Assembly (NCBI GenBank): GCA_013396995.1
Contig: VWZP01005658.1
Span: 62,001 to 126,000, forward strand
DNA: 64,000 nucleotides
Direction: 5' to 3'
From: Dicaeum eximium
Taxonomy: Eukaryota > Chordata > Aves > Passeriformes > Dicaeidae
The translations under genes and the position numbers were made by a program. Shown here piece after piece: positions 11,701 to 59,900 of the stretch. The notes beneath the pieces were generated by a model. The model did not search any database. It worked only from the letters and a program-made list of their open reading frames with translations, and was not told where the DNA came from. Within the stretch, counting starts at the first letter, position 1, and each line of letters starts with the position of its first letter.

Positions 11701-12671
11701 AGTCACAACACTCATGTCTCTGTAACCTTCACAGGGAAAAGGACTTGAACCCATTTCTCCCTGCAAAGCACATGGGAAAACATTAACACACAATATTACA
11801 AGACTGATGCTAATAAAGACTCAGTAATGCATAAAAGAGAACCTTCATATTGGCACATGGAAGAGTGATTTACATTTTGAGGAAGATGTTTCTGATGGCT
11901 TTAAACAAAACCAAAACCCCAGAGCAGCCCCCTGTGTTTAGTACTGTTGTACTGGCTAAACAATGACCACATCTGTACTGAAGATTTGCATTCACTGTGC
12001 AGTCACAAGAGGTGTTTTAGTAACAGTCAGCAAACACCTTTTCAATACAGCCAAAAGCCCAGCTCATGTGTGTTGGAGCGTGCAGTCAATGCTTCATAAA
12101 AAAAGCTTCCAAATAGTCAAGCTAAAATATCATCCTAATTCCAGTCCCCCGTTTTAGAAGAAATATCCTACTCTTGAACAGCAGCCAGGCCTTGTATCTT
12201 AACAGGCTGGAGAGGGTAAAATTGTGGACACATTGTGAAAAAACACTCTCACACTGGCATGTTGCACCAGCATCATGCACTTCTTTAGCACAGCCCATCA
12301 AGAACTGCTCTGGCAGATGCTCTAAAACCAAGCTTTTCTTTATGATTCATTTCCAGCTCTTCATATTGGAAAGCCCATCCCAACTGTATTTTTCAAGATC
12401 TATGGGTGAAAGTAATGTGAACCAAGACAAAAAATACTGTTTTGAATTAAAGCAGAAAAATAGTTAGGGCTGGGAAAGCACAGAATATGTGCATTGGAAT
12501 GTCAGAAATACAGTTTAATAAAAACTGCAGTACAATGCACACTCAAAAATTTCTAACTGTAAGACGAATGATGCCACCAAACTGCTATTTTTAATCTATT
12601 TTTGCAGCATACTGTCAAGAAGAAAAAAAGTTCCAGGGTAAGAACTAAAAATTTCATTACAGTAACAATTT
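8791..12671. other. intergenic region or distal CUL3 3' UTR
   Basis: This AT-rich sequence has no recognisable coding exon. Human CUL3 mRNA has a 3' UTR of several kilobases, so part of this stretch may be transcribed as distal 3' UTR. Minus-strand AATAAA hexamers at 11470-11465 and 11099-11094 are possible distal ends. Nothing else was recognised. Confidence 0.45.
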
Positions 12672-12677
12672 TTTATT
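12672..12677 (-). terminator. candidate proximal CUL3 polyadenylation signal AATAAA
   Basis: TTTATT on the plus strand gives GCAATAAAA on the minus strand, about 1.07 kb after the CUL3 stop. Other AATAAA hexamers occur at 12795-12790, 12910-12905 and 12921-12916, and further out at 11470-11465 and 11099-11094. Which of them are used cannot be decided from sequence alone. Confidence 0.35.
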
Positions 12678-13741
12678 GCATGTTTAAAATGCATTTTAAA
12701 AAACAAATAGTGCACGCTGGCTTCACTTTAATCTCCTGAAATATGCATTTATAATGGGAAGCCCTGGGGCTACAGATCCATCTATGATGTTTATTAACAA
12801 AATATAATCCCAGTACATCCCCAGGGGACAGTATTTAGTTCCAAAAGATTGTCAACCCTGTACTCTAACACACTTGAATTAGTTGTTTGTGTACACTAAA
12901 TCCATTTATTTTAAATTTATTTTGTCTACATTTAGTGAAATAAAAACATCGCCCTGTACAATCCACCATCAGCAGTGAGTACAACAGCAAAAATTATTAT
13001 ACAGTTTATACACACTAAAATCTTGTCCTTTTTCCTATAAAGAAACCAGAAAAAACCTAATCAATATAGAGTTTAATTTAGAAGAACTCAAATTACAGAA
13101 GGGAAAGCCAAAATTATTACGGTCTTTTCTGAGCCCCCAGAAGTTCCTGATTCGTGTTGTTGGAACAGTGAGTGCAGCTGGAAGAGTGAAGCATGCTCAA
13201 GTTGTCTTCTTGGGTCTTCAAAAAATTAGCAAGTATTTAAATTAAACATGTCTAGTTAAAAAAAACATTTGAAGCAGAGCAAGGTAAGTGGGAATTTTGC
13301 CTTACCACTCGTGGTTTCTTTTAAACCCAACTTATACAATGCGCGAAGTGCTAAGCAACACTACAGAAACACATTTACATCAACACTGAAGATCTGGGGA
13401 AATGAAATTCCAACAAATTTATTTTTTTAAATGAGCTGTATTTTCTAAAGTCATTTTTATTTCTCTGTTTTCATACAGTATTGAAAACAAACGCGGCACA
13501 TTCACATTTTCCCAAAGAATTGTAAGGATGATCTCTACAGGGATAACGTTGAAAAGCCTGAAGCTCAATTAATTCATGTCAAAAACTCTCAAAAGGAGTA
13601 AAAGGCTTGATCTGAATGGTCTAGAACATGTACTGTAATTTAATAGAGAAGATGGTCGTCTTAATATTAATGATTTAAAAGAACTTCCCAGTTCATGCGA
13701 AGAGTATAGTCCAAGAATAAATCAAATTTTCTGAACGCATT
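12678..13741 (-). other. CUL3: CUL3 3' UTR (proximal part)
   Basis: This is about 1 kb of AT-rich sequence immediately after the CUL3 stop codon, with several TTTATT (minus-strand AATAAA) motifs and T-rich or A-rich stretches. No coding content is seen. The UTR probably continues left of this region in longer isoforms. Confidence 0.6.
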
Positions 13742-48105
<34,364 letters not shown>

Positions 48106-51100
48106 TTACTGTTTTGAACAAAAAAAAAGAATATGGATAAAATGAGGTAATTGCTCTGCCCCATCTTGTTGATTGCATTATCACAAGATTTCTCAAACTT
48201 TATTAAAAGAAAAACAGTATTTAGGAGAGTAGTACAGATTTCAAGAAACATTTACAAAAATTGTAATTTGCAGAAATTTAATGTTTTTTTTGTTTCAGAA
48301 CTGCAGATCCCCAGAATCCAACTCCAGTACTTGGACGTGGAAAGGCAGGTAATTGTGGACAAATGTCTCTTCCCCACTATTCCTCCATTCTTCCTCCAGG
48401 TTAACAGAGATAGGTGATTAACTCTCATTCCATATTAACACATTATCTGGCACCTTATGAATCGTACTGCAATACTGATCTGCTTCACCAGACCCCAAAC
48501 CAACCTGTATAACAAAAGACATTAATAATGTCTGACACAGATTTAGCAAACTTGGTCAGCTGCTCAAGCTAACTAGGGACTAGCTGAGGTACTAAGGCCA
48601 AAGAATTACACACCTACAACACTGTACCTACCATTTAAATAATTATAGGTACCACTGAAACCCCCCACAAATGCCCAACATTAACACCTGCACTGAACAT
48701 ATTCCCTTTGCACACATATGATTAAATACCCTTCTAAAGAACATGTACCAAGCACTAAGCATCTGCTTGATCTGTTATGCAGATACTATAAACTTCAGTA
48801 AATACACAGAAAGAAAAAGAGATTCAGAGAAGGACAAGAACTCTTATAAGAAAGTCTCAATACAACAGCAAACTTCTGCCTAGTACTTAGTGTGAATCAT
48901 TTCACACTCCTGCTTTACCAATGCAAAGGTGCTTCAATATATCATGTTTTATAGATAAGCAGTATCTGGGATTGCAAGTACAGCAAAAAAGTATCCTACA
49001 GCAGTACTGTTTAAAGTCTGTGATTCAGCCAAGTTTCATCACTCAAGTGACAAAAAAAAAAACAACTAAACACTTTTAAACTGAACCAAATTAAAAAGCA
49101 GTGTTTAAAGTTAAGTTTGGTTTAGTTTATACAAAATCAAGAACAGATTTAGCATCTTAAAGCTAAAGAAAAGAGCTGAAGAGAGAAAGGAAAAAAGCTG
49201 CTGTTCCCAGAATTACTATGGGAAGTGAAAATATCCCACAGTCTATCAATACTGTCAAAGTAGGCTTGAAAATAGGAACTGAAAGTATTAAAAGAGTAAA
49301 GAATAATGGTATGACATTACAGAAGAAAATCATGACGAGCCCTAAAATCCACCTCTCCTTCCAAAAAAACCCACTAAGTGAAAAAAGATATGAAGACTAG
49401 ATTTGACTGCATTTGTAATCAAATGCAATTATTTAGCAGAATTTTTTTATTCCAAGTATTTTTTACATGTATTTTCAAACCATCATATCAAGTTTTCTAG
49501 GCATGATAAATAACAATACAGCTCACAAAAAAGACAAGCCACTCACTGCCTTGGAAGGGAATGGGCTGCTGAATAAAATGAAAACAAGACATGCAATCTT
49601 CTATCCTGTGCATCTCTTGGAGTTTTGGTTAAATACAAGGATTTTTATTATAAAAATAATCCTATTGCTACTTTTTCCACTCCTCTGATACCACATCCAC
49701 TTGACTACTAAACTCTATGTAATCCAAACTTAAGATGTGCCATTATATATCTAAAAGCAAAACCAAAATAAAATCACAAACATGTTGCAAAATTTTAGCT
49801 CCGTATCTCCTAAATGCAAAGCCTCAATGTCACAGGTCCCTCCACACTTCTTCCTTATTCTACTACACACAGCACTGAAAGGTCAGTAATTTTATTTTCA
49901 ATTTGCATTTGCTACATTGGTGCTCCTTCAGGGAAGTTATTTTCTACAGCCTTCTTGAACCAGCAATTTTACAAGTACTGATAATGAAGGCAACCATTTA
50001 GATTTGCAGACAGCAATTCACGTAAAAGCTTTTCAGCTTTCCTTTCAAAAACCCGAGGTTTTGTTTTCAAACAAAGCAGAGACTCCCCTTGCTAATTAAA
50101 CTCTCAGCCAACACAACCTTTTTATCTCAACTGCAATTTAATTGCACGCTGTATTCTAAGCCGAAGTATGATCTGTATAAACCAGGCAAATCACTGGGCA
50201 CCAGTCTGCAGAGGTATTACAGTGCTCCTGGGTTGGTCACAGGGAACATCTCAGGGTTACATACAGAGATAAAGCAGCACATATGATAATTCAGATCCCT
50301 TCAGCAAAAAAGCTAAAAGCAAACTTAATTCTTGTACTTTTAATCCAAATGCTATAAAAAAAGAAGCAATGATTGCAACATTATTTGCTCCAAAGTCCCT
50401 GAATACAAATAAGAGCACAGAGCTTTTTGCCACTTAACAATTGACACACCATGAGCTACTCTGAAAGCACAAGAAACATCAATAGAAGGTAATTTACCTC
50501 CATGAGATAACTATACAGAAATATTTGAAAAAGTACTATAAAATTTTCTTATTACCTTTTAGGATTAAGCATTTAAAACTCTGCTTTTCAATGCAGCTTC
50601 TTATTCTGCTTCTAACTCAGATTAACATGTTAGAGGTTTTATGGGAACAGGTTTGCTCAAGTTCTAGAATATCATATTAGAAGAGCACTGTCTTCCAAAA
50701 AGACCTAGCATAGCTAACTTGTTTGCAGCAGTGTTTTCTAACAAAGCAAAGACTCCTAATACCTTAAATAATTCAATTCTATTTGGCAGTAAGTCAATGC
50801 AGTAAAGTTTAAGCAAAAATGTATTACTTCCTCCCTGCTGCCGAAAAGTCGTTTAGCATTTGAGCAGAAGAGGTCTTGCTGTATTCTCAAGGATATGTAA
50901 GAACTGCAGTGACTAACTCTATTCTTGGATTATTTAACTCATAGGTTCATCTCTTTTCATCCCATTCCATAAGTCAGGCTTGTAGGCAGATTTAAAATCC
51001 AAACAAATAATCAGTAAGTTGTTGATGTTACTAGAACACTGGCATTTTTCAGAATTTTCTACAAAAGCATGTCTGACAGCACAACTGCAATCATAATTCC

Positions 51101-52035
51101 CCTGTCTGACCCAACAATAAAGATTTATGCAACTCTCTAGATTCCTAGCAACAAAGTCTGTAAGTGATCCACTTCCACAAATACAGGATCAGAGCCCAGA
51201 TGTTTTTCTGTGTTTGTTCCCAGATTTCTTCTAATGGTTATATTTTAGAACTGAAATCCATAGTTAGAGTACAGTTGCCTTGCTTGTGTTTTTGTATTCT
51301 TGCAGATTTAAGCAGAATCCAGATTGCTGCTTCTGCTGGTCTTTGAAAAAAACCACACAGGTTTGGAAAGGCTTTCAGAAGCAAAATCCCAGTAATTTCA
51401 GTGTGTGCACCCAGACTGACCAAGACAGTAAGAAGCCCTGTCCAAGCAGAGGAAACGTGTTAATGTACTCGCGCTTATCTGAACATTACCTTTCTTGGGG
51501 AATGGGAAAGCAACCAAGTCTGTTATTGGCAAGAGACAGAGCTGTTTATAAGAAGCCGCTGGTTGGAAAACTTCCACACACTGCTGCCCAAATGCTAATG
51601 ATTCAAAGATGCAACTCGAGCACAAACATCTGAACTCAGAGCGTAGCACAAGTACATCTTGAGGAAATTAGACTAAAATGTCAGTGTACATCAAAGTGCA
51701 ATCATTTCACAAAAAAGAGACTGCAAAGGACCCAAAAGGTGCAGGATCAGATACACTCAAGCCCCGTCCTTTAATAGTGTTTGTCTACTCTATTAAAACC
51801 AAGTCAAATAAACAATCACTGTCAGCAATCTATTGCCATTATCACCTGCAAAGCAGGTAAAGCTGGCAGCAGTCCTGATGAGACTTCTCAGTCTCTCCCT
51901 CCTAGAAGCTTACAGACACCACCTCTTCCAATCAGAAGGAGCAAACAGCAAAATTCTCTTTATTTTCTGATCAATGTGTAACTTCATACAAAATGTTATC
52001 AGCCCCCTTCTAGTCGTGTAGTTCAAAGGGAAGTG

Positions 52036-52325
52036 CAACATCTCATCCCCAGGGGGAAGGAACAATCCCATGCACTGATGCCTTCTGGGGCAAATGGCTG
52101 GAAAGCACATCTGGCAGAAAAGAACCCAAGGCTCTTGGTGGACATCAAGCTGATGACAAATCAACGGGCCCTTGAGGCAAGGAAGATTAATGACATCCTA
52201 GGCTGCACATGGAAGAGCTGCCAGCAGGCCAAGGGCTCTACTCAGCAGTAGACCCTGCTTGAGCAGTGGGGCAGGACAAGATGACTTCCCAAAGTGCCTT
52301 CCACCCTTAACCACTGGATGATCTG
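52036..52325 (+). mobile_element. CR1 LINE fragment, ORF2 end and 3' tail
   Basis: The plus-strand translation contains HLAEKNPRLLVDIKLM, NQRALEARKINDILGC and KSCQQAKG. These match the C-terminal part of avian CR1 ORF2 (typical form: AEKDLGVLVDNKL...ALVAKKANGILGC). About 60 bp further on, CAAGATGACTTCCCAAAGTG and CCTTCCACCCTTAACCACTG match the CR1 3' tail ('gatgacct...gtcccttccaacctt...attct'). An internal deletion is evident between the two parts. It is antisense to CUL3. Confidence 0.75.
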
Positions 52326-53005
52326 GTGGTACACATTATAGCTGTAGACTGAGGAAGCTGGAAAACCAGGGCTCCCTGTGTAAATGGGACCTTTTCAAAC
52401 TGCCTGTACCAGTCTTCCAATGGAAATGCACTGTATGATCAAGGTGAGAAACAAAATACTTGTGGTCACCAGCTGGTGTTTGCTCCCTAGCTTCTACCAA
52501 CTACAGTCAAAAAACAACACTAAAACTCCCTGATTCAGGAACATCCAACATATCTGTTGCTAGAAATCCATATTACTTTGCAGAGAAATAAATGTTTTGG
52601 GGTATAATTTCCATTCAATATACTTTAACTTTTACAGCAGTTTCCTCTGAATGCAACTTCATTCCACATTTGTCTTTTTGTTTTCCCTCTTATCATTTTG
52701 CCCTTAACACTAAACAGCTCGTTCCTCTTATATAACCATGCTTGAAATGCTGTGAATTGCAAGGAAAAATTACAAAACTAAACTGCTAAGGGCCTGCTGA
52801 AATCTTGATCGTTTATACCAGCTTTAAGAAGCTATTTAGTCTTCTTAACAAGAGGGGGTTAAGAAAGAAGTGAGGAAGAGGTAAACAGATGTCCTAATGT
52901 GTCAGTACAAGTATCCCCAGAAGCCCACCAGCAGCAAGAGGAGATACACAAACCAGTACTCTCGAGATTAGTGACCAAACACAGCTTCTTATCCTTTGTG
53001 CAGAA

Positions 53006-53043
53006 GAAGTTTCTAGACTTTCTAGACAAGTTCTAGAAAGTTC
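53006..53043. promoter_or_regulatory. heat-shock-element-like cluster
   Basis: TTCTAGAAAGTTC at 53031-53043 is a perfect three-unit heat shock element (TTCnnGAAnnTTC). It is preceded at 53006-53018 by GAAGTTTCTAGAC, a three-unit element with one mismatch. It lies in CUL3 intron 1, far from any known promoter. Function is unproven and a chance match is possible. Confidence 0.35.
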
Positions 53044-55808
53044 ACACACCAATCTTGTTAAATCTCAGAAGTTTAATAGACTGTCAACACGTTTGCAGGA
53101 CATTTTTACTCTCAAAAATGTTACAAACACTACTACTCAGTTTTTCTACAGCATAGCTGGAGAGTATTTACCATGATTCTACACATTAGTAGGTGAAATA
53201 TGTCAGTCTGTAAGTGATTACTGCAGAACAAGGCTTCTCACAGTTTTCAAAAAAGCAACCATCTGCCTCATTCCTTTCCATGACATCCTTCACATGTCTA
53301 ATACCACAGAGCACTGTGACAAGAGCCAACTGGAATTACAGAATACAGGTGTTTATGCTCTCTACCTTGAAGGAAGTGAGTGGATACCAACAATTAAAGT
53401 TAGTTAGAAGTGCTAGGAGTAACATTTGCACCTAATAATTTTCACCTATGCTCACTCCCCCATTTCCTATCCCTCCGCAGAAAAAATGAGAAGGGTCTGA
53501 CTGCTGTCATCTAAAACTGCCACCACAGGGGCACAGTCCTTGAGGCAAAGGAGACTGTCACCAACACTGCTCCCTTCCACTGCAAGACAGGGCATTCATC
53601 AAGATGGTATTAAATAGCCTGTTACACAGTAACTCACTATCCTGAGCCTGCATCCTTCATTCTGGATGAAGTTTGGCTGAGGTTATCCAGAAAAGGGCAA
53701 GAGCAGCACATTTCCTGCCTCAGAACCTAATCACTATTTGAATTTTTATAAACCCTTTGAATATTGTTAATTTAAAAGATGAGAATTTACAATGACAGAG
53801 ATACATTGTCTAGCATTTGCTCCAAGAATATCTCTGAAAAATGGCATATTAAGATATGGAACTACATTTTTTTCAACTACAGAGCAGATAAAATGTACTC
53901 CTATTAAAGTCAAATGGAGAGCTCAATATCCACACTTTTCTGAGTTCTTAAGTTTTCCTCACTATGTAACAATGAGGATATCTGGAAGAGGATGCATGGG
54001 CTACACACACTCTCCCACAAATAAAACCAACTCATCTCTGAACAACCAAACCCACCACAAACGAAGTTCCACAAATTTCCTGAACTGTGTTACCTGAACA
54101 GACCGTGACACACCAAAAACATGACCAGAGGCTAAGAGGAGCATAAAGAAAGTAAGGGGCACCCTTGTCTCACTGCTCTTCTCCTGAATCCGGGCTATTA
54201 ATCTTAGGACATCTGTCAAGAATCACAGGGAAGTCATAGAAATGTGCTACCAAAACTGTCCTAATAAGTAGGACACCTTTGCTCTTAGGTGACCTTTAGC
54301 AACAATGGAAGATGACAATAGAGTATTGTCCATGTCTTCTAAGGAGTGTCAGGAAATGCCTATTACCCTATTACTCTCCCTCAGAGGGTGTCTGTGGTGG
54401 GGGGGAATCAATGCCTATAACTTGCTTATGACCTCTGCCAGTTGTCATTTACCTGTATTTTATTCTTCACTCTTCCCTTGATATTCAATTATTGCCCTTG
54501 TTTGGGTGGGCAAACCCTACACTAGACTTCTCCAGATCCTTCCTGCAAGGAATATTCACAGCCTGTTCCATGCACAGCCTGCACCACGTTCCATTCCAGG
54601 CTCAGCAGATGAGCTGAGTAACCAGTGCTGAGAGAAATCCTCTAAAGGCCAAGGGAAGAATGAGCTCCAGTCTCACCCTCAAAGGCTTGTGCCTCTGCAG
54701 GCAGGGCTCCATGATAATACTCAATCAGTAACAGAAATGCAGGAATTGCAATATCCACCTCTCCTTCCCAGGCATTACTCAGCAGAAGCAAGCAGAACAT
54801 GCAATTAAATCAAAGAGGAGTCCCCCTTCTTAGCTAAAACATCCAAGAGCTGCAGTATTTTAGATTAAACCCTTTCCTTCTCCACTTTGGGAGAATGGGT
54901 TCCGCAGCACTGAGAAGCTGTTCTGCCAGTACAGAGCAGATGGGTTAAGTAGCCTAAAAAGTGGTTGCTCCTTAAAAGAAGGAGTCACCTCCTGCACCAT
55001 AATTGGCAGATCTGGTTTACCTCCAAGGCATTGTCTCAGAGCATGCTGGTCTCCTCACTAAACAAGTGCTGCTTTGGGGTAGGAGCTTGAAGAGGAAGGT
55101 GGATTGGCTGGTTGGTTTTGAGCTTTACAGCAAAAGGCAGTATGCTCCAAGAACTTCCTTTTCTGATAAATCCCAGGAAAAAGGATTTGCTTCTTCTCTC
55201 AAAATTTAACACTTGCCTGCATTATAGCTAGGCCTGACAGGAGTTTCACTACACAACAGCAAAATTTAACAGCCTACATGAAAAGTTTTAAACAAGTCTA
55301 TTAGAACATGTAATACTGCAGCAACAGTTTTGACATGTTTAGGCAACTGAACAAAATTAAGGATCAGACACTCATTTATCTGTCATATTTTAGGAACCAA
55401 TTCAGAAGAATGAGACTAATCTTGAACTATCAACATACCTCTTTTACTCTAGATGTCAACTTCCATTTAATACAGTTTCTTTATTTTTCCCAAATGCCCT
55501 TCCTCATCTTTAGTCTTGCAAATCTATGAAACATAAAATGCTGAAGGGGAGAAAACTGAGAAAAACAACTCCTCCCAAAAACCTGCTTCATCTGAACTAA
55601 GACTATGAACTATGTAATTTTGAGCAGCCATCACTTACCAGATAAAGCTAAGGTAAAAGCTAATCATGAAGTTTATGTTTCATTTCTTTAAAAAATGCAA
55701 AAAACAGAGACATTCTGAAGAGGCAAACAAACTGAAACATGAAGTTACACAGTGGTGATTTTATGAACAAAGACAACTTTCTTCTTACAGACCTTTGCAC
55801 GCTTTCCC

Positions 55809-55837
55809 AACACTATCCCATACTACACTATCCCATA
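55809..55837. repeat. short direct repeat
   Basis: ACACTATCCCATA occurs twice with a 3-base gap. It is a minor slippage-type repeat in CUL3 intron 1. Confidence 0.6.
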
Positions 55838-56920
55838 ATGGGCAACTACAAACTGTTATACTCCCCAAAAATCAACCTAAATTCACTTTGGAATTTATGA
55901 TGTTGAACTTACAAAATGCACCTTCAGTCACTCTATTAATACAGATAAAAAAGAACTCTTATTAATACAGACAAAAGCAGGATAGTGCTTGTCTGAGTGG
56001 GGCAATGAAAAATGACTGCTGGCTCACCAGTCCCATTTTTCATCCACATTCTGGTATATATATGGATTCACACAGATCAGGCTTCAAGGCTCTCTCTAAA
56101 AACTATCAGTAGCTTAAGTAACAACAGGGGATAATCAAAGCTGGTAATGCCTGCATCTGTGATCATTTATACAAAGCTTAACTCTGTCTCTTCCTCACTC
56201 ATCTGCCTTGCAACTTATTTCCCCCTAGACCCTAATTGCTTGAAATAAGCATATGCTTTATTCAGCAAGGATTAATGGATGTTGTCCTCCAAAAGGGCTG
56301 GATACTGAGGAAAAGCAAAGAAAACACACAAAAATTAACTTCTTTTCAACATCAATTTTTTAAGGTACTACTATTTACACTAAAGACTTTATTCTACAGT
56401 TGCATGCCTTGCCCAAAGAAGACACCAGAACAGTGTTGAATTAAAAGACAGAAATCCAAGTTTTTAAATAACATCTTTTTTTCCCCAGCATATGCAGACA
56501 AATCTAAATGACTTTCAAATATCAAAAGGCATTAGCTGTGAGTGAGTAATCTCCCCTACCATGATGCAAGTTTCTGCCCACCTGACTTTACATTATGAGA
56601 CTTGTTTTTTAAAAAGCTGTATTTAAAAGAAAACAATTAATTTGTTTTGTTCAAGCTTCTAGAAGAACTGAACTGCTAAGAGGCTAAATCTATGAAGTTC
56701 CAGCTCAAAAGATAGTCATCACTGCTACAGAATGGAAGTGCTGAAACAGCCAAAAGAGTGACATTATTAGCCAAGGCTCTTTCCAAAAACATTCAGTGAC
56801 ATTTCTACAGTGCTCATTACTACAGCACCTGAGAACCAAGGAGGACTACACAACACCTGCAATGAACTACTGATTTCCCAAGAGCACTTCAAACTAACCA
56901 GATAGCATAGATAGATCTTC

Positions 56921-56975
56921 TTCACTGCTGTATATATACTCTCCATATATACTATACACTGCTATATACTGTCTA
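56921..56975. repeat. TA-rich imperfect repeat
   Basis: CACTGCTGTATATATACT is followed shortly by CACTGCTATATACTGTC, with CATATATACTATA between them. It is an imperfect repeat of TATATA-containing units in CUL3 intron 1, with no promoter context. Confidence 0.5.
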
Positions 56976-59900
56976 TGCTCTTACTTCTCTGGAAGGTCAG
57001 AGCTGAAGTCCAGATCTAAGTCACAGTTCAGAAAGTTTGGTCTTTCACTTTTAGCTGTGGAAATTAACAGAAGCATTTACAGACCTGATGTAAGTTTTTT
57101 GACTTGTTTTCATAGAGGTAGTCACTTATGGTACATATAACATGTGCGGAAAAGAAGTGCATTGTGTCAGGATTGCTTAACTCAAAAATGAAACACAGGA
57201 AGAAATATACGGATTTGACACTAAAGATCTATCTACTTCCTCTGTCCTACCCAAAAGAATAAAAATTATTAACAATATTTTGAAAACGAATGAGAAGTTT
57301 AGAGTCCTCCTGACTCACTTCAGAAGTAGTAATCCTAAAACAACTTTGCTCAAACTAAAGCTATGGAAGAAAAATTAAAAAGGCTTGTGTAACAGGAAGA
57401 AATATGTTCCTGAAGGAAATAAACAGCTTTGTTTCTATGCTAAACAAAGTTGGTGTTAAAAGAAAATATTTGAATCGAATTAGAATATGGAACAAAGAAA
57501 AGCTGGATTTCTGGGAGTGTATCATTCCTCTCATATGTCAGTAGGATCCTGGAGGTCTATAAGGTGTGGGGAGGGACAGGGACAGCTCAGCTGTGTGTCT
57601 GTGGCTGTCAAACAGGCTCTTAGCAAAAGTGAAATGACAAGATAGTGCAAACAGTGGCACAAAATTTTATAAATTACTGGGCATGCCTTTTCCCATTTAC
57701 AAACAGGGCCAAACCCTAAAAAAATCACACAAGTCATTTAGCATTCCACTGCAATAAAAACTTGTAAGAGCCAAGAACAAGCTTTTCAAAACCTGAGGCC
57801 TGTGTGACTCTGAGCAAACCTCACAAATGACACTTGCCTGCAAATTTCCTCAAAGCTGCTTACTTGGGATAAGGGGCCATGTGCAGGCTCTCACACTGCA
57901 GCAGAAGCAAAGTGGCTCCTTCCTCTTCCACTGGAGCTACTTCCAATTTACTGAAGACTTGAAAGCAGAAAGGGAAGTTGTTTGCTTACATATAACCTAA
58001 CAAGATTTACCAGCAAAGACTGAAGGTAGCTGAAAATCTCCAATTTCAACAGGATTTAGGCCCCTGACTCTCTTCATTTCCTTTGACACCAGTGGGAGCT
58101 CAGCATGGCAGGTGACGAGCAGGCTGTCCTGAGAGTGCCATACCTAACAACAGGTCACTGTCAGCAGAAGCAGCACCACTATACAGATCATTCCTAACTA
58201 AATTAATAGAAATATTGTTTTGAACCTAATCAGAAGAGACTAAAACTTCGATTCAGTATGTGATCATATGTCCATTTAGTTTTAAGACCATTACCTAACA
58301 AACACTACAAAGTAGAAATAAAAAGTCTTAATTTAATAAGAGATCAAATTAATTAGGTTTTTTTGGCAAATCTTTTGTATTGGTGACTTCCATAATATTA
58401 ACATTATAATAACCTTAAAAATAACAGAGATGCTGCATGCCTCCATCCCAGTTAAGAAATGTCAAAGGAAAGAGCAATGCTGTTCTGCACATCCATACCT
58501 TCTGTGCAAGGCACCGAGGCTCCTCAGGGGTGTCATCTCTCCAAGGATAAAAATCTAGTAGTTCATTAACTTTCCAGCTTTGTTGACCTGAATTCACAAA
58601 GCTTCCCTGAACCACAAATAGCCCATTCCTCACCTAATCAACACTGAAGGCAAATCCCACAGGAACTGTTTCTGGCTTTTTTCAATTAACCTACAAGTTG
58701 CTCAGTATTTTACAGTTGTCCAAAAATCAACACTATGTAAAGGAGGAAATCTGTGAAATACACACCAGCTTATACAAATTGCAGCCACATTTCCTGTAGT
58801 AATTTCAAAACAAGGAACACAATGAATGATGAGGGGGATGAAGGAATAAAGGGAGGTAGTGGGGCTGAAGGCCCTTGAGAGGTTTTGGGGGCTTGATGAC
58901 AACTCCTCCTCCATAATAACAGCAGCAGAACAATTTGAGAACTTGCATGGGAATAAAAGAGAAATTTTATGGTAAACAGAGGCCAGCAGGATGATTCCTT
59001 TCTCCCCCTCAGCTTACTTCAGGTAGGAGAAGGAAGACACAGTTAATAACTCTCTCACAAATTTACAGATAATCAATACTGCTGTGTCCTGACAATAACC
59101 TCTCTCTGGGGCATTTTTGTACCACACTGTGCAAACACCATGATCAGATGCACAGATCAGCAGTGCCTGGAAGACTTAAGACTAACACTGAAATGACTGC
59201 AAAAGAAAAAAAATTCACAGCTATACAGAAAATTAAATCCATGTATGTAATATAAAAATCCAGGTCCACTTAGATGCTATCAACACTTTAAAAACAAAAC
59301 TACTGTGGAAGTAAAATATTTATTTCAACAAAGAATCTTCACATACAAAATGTAAGGAAAAGACATGCACAGCCTATGCTCAGACCACATGCAGTCTAAG
59401 AAATTCATGTTATGAATTTATTATATAAGCTTGTCCAATTTTGTATCATTCACATGTATAATTTAAGTTATTGCCTTAATTTATATTTATTCTCATTAGC
59501 ATTAAACAAAAATTGGCTTTTCCACAAATGCACCTCATTCATAACCATAAGCCAATAAAGCAAGTTATCTGCTCACATTTTGCATAGTATTATTCCTTAT
59601 TTAAACTACAACCAAGACAGTTTCAGCCCTCAAACACTGATTTGATACACAGCTAATTAAAGAATAGAGGCCACTCCACTGTGAACACCATCCACACACA
59701 AGTGTTTATTACAGTTTTGTCCTCCTTGCACTTCTCATGTATTAAGTGCACTTTTTACCTTTCCTAAAATGTTCAATATGGAAATTCTTTTGTTAAGCCA
59801 TTTAACAGTATTTACTTATGCTGAGATGCCAGTACTTGCACCTTCAGAAAAGAAACATCAGTCATTTAAAAATTCTGCTGGCTTTAACTGACCTTCAGAA

